Origin: GCA-2724215 sp015660315
GTDB lineage: Bacteria > Latescibacterota > UBA2968 > UBA8231
Direction of reading: 5' to 3'
Length of the DNA stretch: 64,000 bases
NCBI GenBank assembly: GCA_029941315.1
Contig: JAPYQE010000004.1
Location: 1-64,000 of the forward strand
Shown here: one piece after another, positions 34,539-41,950 of the stretch
How the letters are laid out: every line of letters begins with the position of its first letter
Numbering within the stretch: the stretch's first letter is position 1
The notes under the pieces: generated by a model
Databases searched by the model: none
What the model saw: only the letters and a program-made list of their open reading frames with translations
Told to the model about the DNA's origin: nothing
Translations under genes and position numbers: made by a program

Positions 34539-35390
34539 TCATGGTGATGGGGGTATTAATTCGATTTCGTAGAGTTTGGGCCACCATTTGCCGGTGACGA
34601 AGAGGCGTTTCTCTTTCGCGTCGTAGGCGATGCCGTTGAAGACATCGACTCGTCGGCCGTCGCGGTCCTCGTCGCTCAAGATGTCCGAGACGTCGATCCA
34701 GCCGACGACTCGGCCCGTCGCCGGGTCGATGCGGGCGATGGTATGGGTGCCCCAGATATTGGCGAAGACTTCACCCTCGACCCATTCCAATTCGTTGAGA
34801 TCGCGGATTGCGCGGTCGGCGGCGGTGACGGTGACTCGACCGATTTCTTCGAAGCTGAAGGGGTCGCGAAAATAGAGCGTGGCGGTGCCGTCGCTCATAA
34901 TCAATCGCTCGCCGTCGCAGGTGAGGCCCCAGCCTTCGGTCGGGTAGTTGAATTGGCTCAGTGGTTCGAAGGAATCCAGCGCATAGGTGAAGCCCGTCCC
35001 CGATTTCCAGGTGAGCTGGATCAGGCGGTTGAGAAAGAGGGCGATGCCCTCGCCGAAGATCTCCGCTTCGACGAGGTGCCGCTGCAGCACTTCGCCGGTA
35101 GCCAGGTCGACTTTGCGGATCGACGATCCAGGTCCCGAGCGGCCGTTATTCGGGCCGGTGCCCTCGTAGAGCACGCTGTCGAGAAAGACCAGCCCCTGGG
35201 TGAATGCGCTGGGGTCGTGCGGATAGCTCTGTACTATTCGATAGGAGTAGATCGGGATCTCGGCGGGCGCTTGCGGTTGGGCTTGCGCCGATGGTTCGAC
35301 GGGTTCGGTGCCATTGTCCGATTTGGCTGAGCAGGCAATGCAGCTGACTAAGAACAGGGCGAGACCGATATGAAGCTTTTGTTTGGTCAT
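34539..35390 (-). CDS. Glutaminyl-peptide cyclotransferase (glutamine cyclotransferase) lipoprotein
   Basis: A 283-residue protein of the beta-propeller glutamine cyclotransferase family, which forms N-terminal pyroglutamate. Signs are the start YPHDPSAFTQGLVFLD and EGTG, the centre FGEGIALFLNRLIQLTWKSG, and LNELEWVEGEVFANIWGT with GIAYDAKEKRLFVTGKWWP. A lipoprotein signal (LALFLVSCIAC) is followed by a Pro/Gln linker, so it is attached to a membrane outside the cytoplasm. It could cap exported proteins whose N-terminus is Gln. It sits 10 bases upstream of moaB on the same strand. Confidence 0.9.
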   Translation of the reverse strand: MTKQKLHIGLALFLVSCIACSAKSDNGTEPVEPSAQAQPQAPAEIPIYSYRIVQSYPHDPSAFTQGLVFLDSVLYEGTGPNNGRSGPGSSIRKVDLATGEVLQRHLVEAEIFGEGIALFLNRLIQLTWKSGTGFTYALDSFEPLSQFNYPTEGWGLTCDGERLIMSDGTATLYFRDPFSFEEIGRVTVTAADRAIRDLNELEWVEGEVFANIWGTHTIARIDPATGRVVGWIDVSDILSDEDRDGRRVDVFNGIAYDAKEKRLFVTGKWWPKLYEIELIPPSP

Positions 35391-35740
35391 GAACTATAAA
35401 ATACGGGAGTCGGCGCGAGGTGCAAGGTGGAACAATGGTGCGATATGTTAAATGTGTAACTAAACAGTGTGAATTCATATCTACAGTATTGATGTTGATG
35501 ACATGAAATAATCTTTATAAACAATTACTTATGGCATAGTTGATCGACGCTCATTAAATAGATCCGTCATGAGTTGTATAGAATACGCGTTAGTCTATGG
35601 TCTACGAGGCATTTGAATAATTAATAATCAATATGATTATAAGATACTGTTTTTAAAGTATCTTAAAAGATTTTGGATAAAGTGATGGATTCCGGGCACG
35701 GCCTTTGCCATATCAGGGTCGATACACGGCTCCGGAGCCA
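35391..35740. other. AT-rich spacer without a recognised gene
   Basis: This stretch is much richer in A+T than the rest of the window, for example around 35470-35640. No coding frame of sense was found; the minus frame across 35637-36113 looks like the shadow of the DUF4331 remnant. It holds the promoter side of the cyclotransferase gene. The base composition suggests a former insertion or old noncoding DNA. Confidence 0.5.
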
Positions 35741-35750
35741 GTAAATAGAG

Positions 35751-36400
35751 TTGGAAACTCAGGATCGTATCACTGGGAAAGTAAGTGAAACGAATTACGC
35801 TCGTTTGATATTCGCGTTGGGCGCGATGGCTTCTACCTTTGCCGCCGATCACGTAGAGGTGCCCTTGGCCATTGCGCACCCAGCCACCGATATCTGTGAC
35901 CGTTTGCTTGGACCCAAAGGCGACCATTTGGTAATGGTGCTGACGGTCAATCCCTTTTATACGGGTGCGGGACCGCTTTTTGACTGCAGCGCACGCTATA
36001 ATTTTGGGGTCGATCACGACGTCGACGCCCGGCCCGATGGCTCGCTCAGGATCGATTTTAGTGGGTTGAGAAATATGATCGTCGGTGGTTAGCTTAAACG
36101 TCACGTAAAACAAATATGGAGCGGTCGCAGGGAAGCCCCCTTCGTCTTCGATCTAGGCCTGCCGTGGGCTAAGCGCGATTATGGCGAATCGATCCCCTTG
36201 CCGGATGTGTCTCCGATATCCTGACCATCGATAGATCGCAGCTGCCAGCCTATCCCAATGGTCGGGCGCTGGCGGATGACGCGATCGATCTCTCATTGGA
36301 ACTAGTCTTTGGCGAAGGCACGGGCAATGTCGATGCCAATGATGTGCTCTTGCTCAGCGTCAGCGTCTTCCCCTTTGATGACCGATTGCCCGTCATGCCC
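35751..36400 (+). pseudogene. DUF4331 family protein, decayed
   Basis: The pieces DHVEVPLAIAHPATDICD, HLVMVLTVNPFYTGAGPLF, SARYNFGVDHDVDARPDG and, after stops and frame changes, GREAPFVFDLGLP (near 36130) match DUF4331 proteins (typical SSHxDxP ... DPAADITDLYAF ... ADDVIDL). LPAYPNGRALADDAIDLSLE and VDANDVLLLSVSVFPFD (36240-36380) do too. A large middle part is missing and several frames are needed. DUF4331 proteins are exported and of unknown function. The remnant runs straight into an HDOD-type fragment. Confidence 0.65.
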
Positions 36401-36646
36401 ATAGCCCACAAATGTGGCGGCGAACTGGTGGTGCATTGGGACCTGCCCCGAGAGGTGCGCACGGCTATCGCCTCGCACCACCACCCGGCGCAGACCAGCC
36501 CCACGACGTCTTGCGGCGATGGTCCACCTGGTGGATATTGGGGTGCGCACTATGTAGATCGGCCATGCCGGCGATAATCTGATCCCCGGTACGGATAGCT
36601 ACGCCAAGCGCAGCTTCACCAAGAAGCAGGACGAGATTCTCGCGTA
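36395..36646 (+). pseudogene. HDOD-domain protein, C-terminal fragment
   Basis: HKCGGELVVHWDLPREVRTA, then IASHHHPAQ, and, one frame away, AAMVHLVDIGVRTM, GHAGDNLIPGTDSYAKRSF and QDEILA correspond to the end of HDOD/HD-related signalling proteins. In those the usual form is GELLAEHWNLP, HHDP, LVHLADILA and IPPLDPEAW. Only the C-terminal ~80 residues are present and at least one indel is required. No start belongs to it. It is directly joined to the DUF4331 remnant without a gap. Confidence 0.6.
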
Positions 36647-36722
36647 AAAAGAAGAATTAACTGAGCAGGTGGACGCAATTCTCGGCGGCAAAAATAGTGC
36701 GGTTTTATCGAGGGTGACCAAT

Positions 36723-37331
36723 ATGCGTTTTAGATTGTTGATCTTGATCTGCCTGCTTTACGCCGGCGGAGCCGAGGCCGTACGGATCCAGGACATGGAG
36801 CCGGAGCAAATACCCAAACGACAGCAGGACGGTTATTACGCCGCGATGGGCGTCGGTTTCGTCAATCTAGACGGGCGGGGGGTCGGTGTGCGGGCACCGC
36901 TGGGGTTTAAGTTCGTTTCCAATCGCTTCCGGTTAATTAGCTCTGCGAATCTGCTCGATTTGAGCTTTCTCGAAGGCGACAATCGCGACACGCGCTATTA
37001 CCGTCCCTTCGTCAATAGTACGCTCTGTATCGACCGGAATTACAATTATCGCGTGCCGAATTATCGCTGCTCGGGCGGTACGGATGTACAAATATCGGCC
37101 AGTGCCGACCTGGCCTATATTATCGCCGACGAAGTCTGGATCGGCAATCAACCGGGCAAGCTTTTTGCCGGTGTCGGTTATCGTCATACCAAGCCGCAAA
37201 CCGCCTACGGGACGATCGGTGTATTCTTCGATCCGCCGGACGCGTCGGCCGGTGGTTTCAAGTTTATGTTCGGCGAGGGGTATATCGCCCTAGGTCTGCT
37301 TTGGGGTTTTGACCTGCGCCGCTTATTTTAG
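36723..37331 (+). CDS. Exported, outer-membrane-like protein of unknown function
   Basis: A 202-residue protein with a signal peptide (MRFRLLILICLLYAGGAEA) and a body rich in aromatic and alternating residues (YYAAMGVGFVNLDGRGVGV, LFAGVGYRHTKPQTAYGTIG). It ends LLWGFDLRRLF; a final Phe is common in outer-membrane beta-barrels. Two Cys (around TLCIDRN and YRCSGG) could form a disulfide. ATG 36723 has GAGGGTGA upstream; the longer frame from 36669 has no signal at its start. No family recognised. It is followed by the large heparinase-like gene. Confidence 0.6.
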   Translation: MRFRLLILICLLYAGGAEAVRIQDMEPEQIPKRQQDGYYAAMGVGFVNLDGRGVGVRAPLGFKFVSNRFRLISSANLLDLSFLEGDNRDTRYYRPFVNSTLCIDRNYNYRVPNYRCSGGTDVQISASADLAYIIADEVWIGNQPGKLFAGVGYRHTKPQTAYGTIGVFFDPPDASAGGFKFMFGEGYIALGLLWGFDLRRLF

Positions 37332-37489
37332 CTGTCCCTTCCCAGGCATCGGGCGTCTATAGTGATGCAGCACACCGGACCGCCATTGCCCTCCTCGGCG
37401 TGATGTACCCATTGATGCGTTGATGTATTCGCGAAATTCGCTCCGGGCGAATTTATGTGTCAACGCGACACTACAATTACGAGGATTCT

Positions 37490-40400
37490 ATGTACGCCCT
37501 AGCTCTCTTCGCCGTTTTAACAGTACTCACGTCCCTGGCGTCCTCCGCGCAAAATCTGTCGTCCGAGGTGCATCCGGGTTTATTGTTTAGTGCCGAGGAC
37601 GTTCCGCAACTCAAAGAGCGAATTCAGCGGGAGCCCTACGCTATCTGGTGGCAGACCGTGCTGGATCGGGCGCAGAACGTTCCGACGACCTTCACCGAAG
37701 AGCGCACCAAGGTTCGCTTCGCCAAGGCTCTGGCTTTCGCCTGGTTGATGACCGACGACAGCGCCTTCGCTGATCGGGCCTTGCAGGTTATGCAGGAGGT
37801 CGCCTTCCCGCCGAGAGGGGGCGATCTGGGCGAACCGCACAACGAGGGCGAGGTGGTGGCCCAGTACGCGGTCGCTTACGATATCCTGCACACTTACGCG
37901 GCGGCCAATAATCCCGGTGCCCTAAAAGAAATGCGGGCGATACTCGCCGAAGAGGCTGGGCGCCTGTGGGAAGGCATTGAACTCAGAGAAATCGATTTGG
38001 GGATTATCAAGATCGTTCTCCGCTTGCACGAGACGCCGCATATCGACAATTGGCATATTCGCGCGTATGGCGGTCTAGGGTTGGCGGCGATGGCGTTGAG
38101 CGAGCATCCGGGGGTTAAAGACCAGGGCACACCGCAGGATTGGGCCGATCGGGCTTTCGAATTGGTGAAGGGCAGTCTGGATTTTCAGATCGATGCGCTG
38201 GACGGCGGTTATGCCGAGGGGCCGTTTTACAGCCGTTATGCCGCCGATGTCTACCTGCCTTATATGTTCGCGCTGAGAGATCGCACCGGCTTGAATTTGT
38301 TCACCGACCCCAAGATTAAAAAGATGCACGATTGGTCATTGAATCTGCGGCTGCCCAATGGCCGCCGGCCGAATATCGACGATGGTCACCTCGATGATTT
38401 TTACGGTCACTATCTGGCGGCGGTTTATCCCGACGGTGGCGTACATCGCTGGGACTGGGAAAACAACGCGAATGGGCTCTATGTGCGCGAATTTTCCGAG
38501 ATGGACGCGATCGCCCTCTACGACGACAGCATTGCGGCGACCGAGCCAACGCACGGGCCATCGGTTTTTATGCCGGGGGCCGGGGACGCGGTCTTCCGCA
38601 GCGACTGGTCGGCGGAAGCCACCTATATGCTGTTGCGGGGTGAGCACGGCGTTGCTCGTACGGGAGGGTTTGCGCACGAGCATGCGGACGAGACGAGCTT
38701 CTTGATCTACGCCGGTGGCGAGATGCTGGCGCTTGACGCCGGTTATATAAACTTCAGCAACCACGACAAGGTAAACGAAGGTCGCAACCACAACGTGGTA
38801 TTGGTCGACGGCCAGGGACCGCCGCGTTTTACGGCGTTTGGCCAGACCATCGGCGGCGGCAACGATGCCTTTATCCTCGATTCTTTCACCAGCTCGGCTG
38901 GAGACTACTGCGAGGTCGACGCCAGTTACGGGGGCGTTGAGCTGAAACGGCGGGTTTTCTTTGCCGACCGGAGCTATTTTATCGTCGCCGACGAGATTAC
39001 TGCTGATGGTCAGGAGCACGACTACGAGTGGCGGCTGCACGGCAATGGGGGCGGTACGAGCGGCGGCGCCTATTCGCGCGGCGGCACGTTGGCGCGCTGG
39101 GCGCGGGAGGGCGCGGCGCTGATTGCCTTTTTGCCTGAGGACCATACGGGTCTTGTCGCGACCGATAGCGATACGATCCACTCCTTCGACTATCTCGAAG
39201 AGCAGACGCACACGATGTTGCGTGTACAACAGCGGGGAACCGACGTGCGATATTTGGCGACGCTCTATCCGCAGGTGTCGGGGACGCCGGAGGCGAACTT
39301 CGAGACCATTGAGGCGACAGGGGCGAACGCGTTATTGGTCGAAGTGCCCGGGATCCCGCAAAACGATATCACTTGGGTGCGTGCGGCCGATGCACAAAGC
39401 GCGTCGGTGTCAGGTCTGACCGGGGGCTTGATAAGCGATGCCGCCTTCGGTTATGTGCGTGCTTTCGAAGGGGCGATTGCCCGTTTCGTGGTACAGGATG
39501 CGGCGGAGTTGGCAAATGGTGATGCAGTGCTATTCAGCGCCAGCGAGAAGATCGACACGAGTATTGAGCTGGACGCCGAGCGTTTCGCCGGTTTTGTGCG
39601 TGGGCCGGGCACGGGGTATCAGTTGTCGATCCCCCTGCAGGGGCGCACCCTCGACGACGCCAATTTTAGCGGTGAATTGTTGGGGGTTTCGACAGAAGAC
39701 GATTTGTTGGTGTTGGAGATGGCGGGCAAGGGCGATTTGGTGTTGCATTTTTCGCCGCCCCCGCCGCTGCGACTGCATATCGAGGGCCGGGCCGGTGCGC
39801 GCTTGAGTCTGTCGCCGCTGAGGACAAGGGTGGGGCGCTCGGTCACTTTCGAGGTGTTTTCTTTTAGTGCCGAGGATTCGAGCGATCTCGCACCGGTCGC
39901 CATTGCCGATTACCAATGGGAGGTGCCGGCGGCGTTGGGCGAGGTGACGGCGAAGGGCGCGTTGACCCTGACGAAGGTCTCGGGCGTGCGTGAGGATATC
40001 GTTTTTCGTGCCGGCGGGGCCGAAGCGACCTACAATATCACCGTCACTCCGCATTCGGTTGTGGAAGTGGTGATCGAACCTGGCTCTATTGTGATCGAAC
40101 CAGGAGCGCGGCAGACTTTCCGCGCCAAAGCGCTGGACCGCTACGGCAATGTGGTTCCGCGCAGCTTCGGTTGGCACACTGTTGGCGGTATCGGCACGAT
40201 CGACACGCGCTCTGGCTCTTTTGTCGCCAGCGACACGCCGGGCGAGGGTTGGGTTATCGCAGTGGCCAATATTCTGTTAGTTTTCTCCGATACGGGGACT
40301 AGTGTAGAAGGCACCGGCAAAGTAGTGGTGGGTGCACCCCGCCCCGAGCAATACGCGCTGCATCCGAATATTCCCAACCCGTTCAACCCCTCGACGCTGA

Positions 40401-40609
40401 TCCGCTTCGACCTGCCGATCGTCAGCCAAGTGCAGTTGACGATTTACAATGCCTTGGGCCAGGAGATCGAGCGCTTGGTGGAAGGCTCGTTCGCACCCGG
40501 TGCGCACGAAGTCGAATGGGACGCGTCCGGTCATCGCAGCGGGATTTACTTTTATGAGCTGAAGGCCGATCCCTACCGGGGGCGGCAAAAAATGATGTTG
40601 CTGCGGTAA
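37490..40609 (+). CDS. Heparinase II/III-like secreted protein with FlgD-type C-terminus
   Basis: A 1039-residue protein. A signal peptide (MYALALFAVLTVLTSLASSAQ) is followed by an N-terminal (alpha/alpha) toroid that starts HPGLLFSAEDVPQLKERIQ, as in heparinase II/III and alginate lyase proteins. Next is the beta-sandwich with the family His region GGFAHEHADETSFLIYAGGE and RNHNVVLVDGQGP. Later parts look like Ig/Big-type domains, and the last ~85 residues are an FlgD-like domain (NIPNPFNPSTLIRFDLP ... GIYFYELKADP). ATG 37490 has ACGAGGA seven bases upstream. It probably cleaves an acidic polysaccharide outside the cell; the glycan is unknown. Confidence 0.82.
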   Translation: MYALALFAVLTVLTSLASSAQNLSSEVHPGLLFSAEDVPQLKERIQREPYAIWWQTVLDRAQNVPTTFTEERTKVRFAKALAFAWLMTDDSAFADRALQVMQEVAFPPRGGDLGEPHNEGEVVAQYAVAYDILHTYAAANNPGALKEMRAILAEEAGRLWEGIELREIDLGIIKIVLRLHETPHIDNWHIRAYGGLGLAAMALSEHPGVKDQGTPQDWADRAFELVKGSLDFQIDALDGGYAEGPFYSRYAADVYLPYMFALRDRTGLNLFTDPKIKKMHDWSLNLRLPNGRRPNIDDGHLDDFYGHYLAAVYPDGGVHRWDWENNANGLYVREFSEMDAIALYDDSIAATEPTHGPSVFMPGAGDAVFRSDWSAEATYMLLRGEHGVARTGGFAHEHADETSFLIYAGGEMLALDAGYINFSNHDKVNEGRNHNVVLVDGQGPPRFTAFGQTIGGGNDAFILDSFTSSAGDYCEVDASYGGVELKRRVFFADRSYFIVADEITADGQEHDYEWRLHGNGGGTSGGAYSRGGTLARWAREGAALIAFLPEDHTGLVATDSDTIHSFDYLEEQTHTMLRVQQRGTDVRYLATLYPQVSGTPEANFETIEATGANALLVEVPGIPQNDITWVRAADAQSASVSGLTGGLISDAAFGYVRAFEGAIARFVVQDAAELANGDAVLFSASEKIDTSIELDAERFAGFVRGPGTGYQLSIPLQGRTLDDANFSGELLGVSTEDDLLVLEMAGKGDLVLHFSPPPPLRLHIEGRAGARLSLSPLRTRVGRSVTFEVFSFSAEDSSDLAPVAIADYQWEVPAALGEVTAKGALTLTKVSGVREDIVFRAGGAEATYNITVTPHSVVEVVIEPGSIVIEPGARQTFRAKALDRYGNVVPRSFGWHTVGGIGTIDTRSGSFVASDTPGEGWVIAVANILLVFSDTGTSVEGTGKVVVGAPRPEQYALHPNIPNPFNPSTLIRFDLPIVSQVQLTIYNALGQEIERLVEGSFAPGAHEVEWDASGHRSGIYFYELKADPYRGRQKMMLLR

Positions 40610-40621
40610 GGGGGTTCAGGG

Positions 40622-40649
40622 TGGACAGCGCGGGTGCGGTGTGTATATT
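40622..40649 (+). promoter_or_regulatory. Likely promoter of the small Cys peptide gene
   Basis: TGGACA (40622-40627) and TATATT (40644-40649) are 16 bases apart; each matches consensus in five of six positions. The start near 40656 precedes GGAGGA at 40667-40672. Confidence 0.5.
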
Positions 40650-40678
40650 GTAGGAAGATCATCAATGGAGGAATTATT

Positions 40679-40849
40679 ATGAGCAAGAAAATCGCATTTC
40701 TCGTAGCCGGTGGCGCGCTCGTTGTGTTGTTGCAGTGGGCTGTGCCCGCGGCCTATAGCGCGGTGGTGGCCGATGGAGAGCCCGCCCAGAGTTGTCCGGC
40801 CAGCGGGTCCTGCCCGGTGTCGAAGCAGAGCGCCGAGGCCGAAGTATAG
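40679..40849 (+). CDS. Small exported Cys-containing peptide
   Basis: A 56-residue protein with a strong ribosome-binding site (GGAGGA, six bases before ATG). It has a hydrophobic stretch, KIAFLVAGGALVVLLQWAVP, followed by AAYSA, and a short tail with two Cys (SCPASGSCPVS). It may be a small exported peptide or a membrane-anchored one. It has its own promoter-like boxes and a strong terminator, so it is expressed alone. No family recognised. The CPxSGxCP pattern might bind metal or be lipid-free disulfide-bonded, but this is speculation. Confidence 0.6.
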   Translation: MSKKIAFLVAGGALVVLLQWAVPAAYSAVVADGEPAQSCPASGSCPVSKQSAEAEV

Positions 40850-40872
40850 ACTTCATCGCGCTGCTATAAATT

Positions 40873-40903
40873 GCCCGGTCCCTTGGAGGGGCCGGGCTTT
40901 TTT
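40873..40903 (+). terminator. Intrinsic terminator
   Basis: The stem GCCCGGTCCC (40873-40882) and GGGGCCGGGC (40888-40897), ten pairs with one G-T, is followed by six T. It ends the small peptide gene and lies just before the end of the leftward ytoQ gene. Confidence 0.85.
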
Positions 40904-40909
40904 GTCGTT

Positions 40910-41353
40910 TTATTTGCAGATAACGTAGCGCAGGATTTCAACCACCTGTTCGGGGGCGCTGGCCACGGCGAGTGCGGCGGCATCGATCTCTTTGAGCGCG
41001 TGCTGCAGTTGCGCCGGGTGTAGCACGATCAGTGGTTTATTGCAGGCGACGGCGAATCCGGCGTCGAATCCGGCGTTCCACTGGCGGTACTGGTCGCCGA
41101 AGCGCACGACGATTACGTCGGCGCCGCGGATTAGGGTGCGGGTGCGGATGGCGTTGATCTGTGCGCCCTTGTGGTCTTTCCAGAAACTATTTTCCTCCGG
41201 ACCGAGGATGTCGACGCCGCAGTTGTCGCTGGCGGCGTGGTCGGTGACCGGCGCGGTGAAGGTGACGGGCAGATTATCGGCGCCGTTTTCTATGCGTTGG
41301 CGCCAGTCGCTGTGGATTTCGCCGGAGAGGTAGATGGTCCATTGTTTGCTCAT
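40910..41353 (-). CDS. ytoQ: YtoQ family protein
   Basis: A 147-residue protein of the YtoQ family, a nucleoside 2-deoxyribosyltransferase-like fold of unknown role. The start WTIYLSGEIHSDWRQRI is diagnostic, followed by FTAPVTDHAASDNCG, DILGPEENSFWKDHKGA, IRGADVIVVRFGDQYRQWNA and KPLIVLHP. ATG 41353 has AAAGGACC just upstream; the longer frame from 41497 lacks one. It is divergent from the small coiled-coil gene. Function is not established; a nucleotide or sugar-nucleotide role is likely from the fold. Confidence 0.88.
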   Translation of the reverse strand: MSKQWTIYLSGEIHSDWRQRIENGADNLPVTFTAPVTDHAASDNCGVDILGPEENSFWKDHKGAQINAIRTRTLIRGADVIVVRFGDQYRQWNAGFDAGFAVACNKPLIVLHPAQLQHALKEIDAAALAVASAPEQVVEILRYVICK

Positions 41354-41484
41354 AGCTGGTCCTTTTGTTGGTGTTGGTAGAAGGCTGGACAATAGTAGTT
41401 TAAGGGATGTGTGTGGGCAAAATGTTGCTTTGCGTATAGTAAGCTCGTATCTTCTGCGGCAACTGACTATAGGAGGGTTTTTAT

Positions 41485-41778
41485 ATGAAATCGGCACTTG
41501 AACTGGCGATGGAAAAGGCCGACGAGGCTGTTGGGGGCGCGGAAGGGATCAGGCTTTCGGACGAGCAGAAGGCGGCTATCGACGAGGTGCGCAAGACGTA
41601 TGAGGCCAAATGGGCTGAGCAGGAGATCTCGCTGAAGGGGGAGTTGGAGAAGGCGGCCGGTGCGGATCCTGCGGCATGGGCCGAGGCACAGAGTCAGGTG
41701 CAGACCCAGATGCACAGGGTTCGCGAACAGCTTTTCGCCGAACGCGACGCCAAGATCGAGGCGATTCGCAATCCGTAG
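41485..41778 (+). CDS. Small charged coiled-coil protein
   Basis: A 97-residue, highly charged, all-helical protein (RLSDEQKAAIDEVRKTYEAK, VQTQMHRVREQLFAERDAKI) with Ala/Glu/Lys heptads. A good ribosome-binding site (AGGAGGG, near 41471) precedes its ATG, and a strong terminator follows. It has no signal peptide, Cys or known motif. Helical proteins of this kind include periplasmic chaperone-like and stress proteins, but without a signal this one is probably cytoplasmic. No family recognised. Confidence 0.55.
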   Translation: MKSALELAMEKADEAVGGAEGIRLSDEQKAAIDEVRKTYEAKWAEQEISLKGELEKAAGADPAAWAEAQSQVQTQMHRVREQLFAERDAKIEAIRNP

Positions 41779-41802
41779 GGATTTAGAGGGATGTTGCAAA
41801 AA

Positions 41803-41831
41803 GGGGACGGCCACCGGCCGTCCCCTTTTTT
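41803..41831. terminator. Bidirectional intrinsic terminator
   Basis: A perfect 10-bp stem GGGGACGGCC (41803-41812) and GGCCGTCCCC (41816-41825), preceded by five A and followed by seven T. It ends the small coiled-coil gene. Confidence 0.88.
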
Positions 41832-41900
41832 TGTTTAACGCGGCGACGAGTCTGGTCGGTTATGGTTTGCAGATGAGTGCCGTCTATGCGGATGGTGTAG

Positions 41901-41931
41901 AGCCTGGCTTTGCTCGGAGCAAAGCCAGGCT
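41901..41931. repeat. Long perfect inverted repeat
   Basis: AGCCTGGCTTTGCTC (41901-41915) and its complement (41917-41931) flank one base. It could form a long hairpin but has no T tract. It lies just beyond the terminator of the coiled-coil gene and before the end of the giant C25 gene, so it may be a second, leftward terminator or a REP-like element. Confidence 0.6.
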
Positions 41932-41950
41932 TACTAATAAGTGCTTATTC

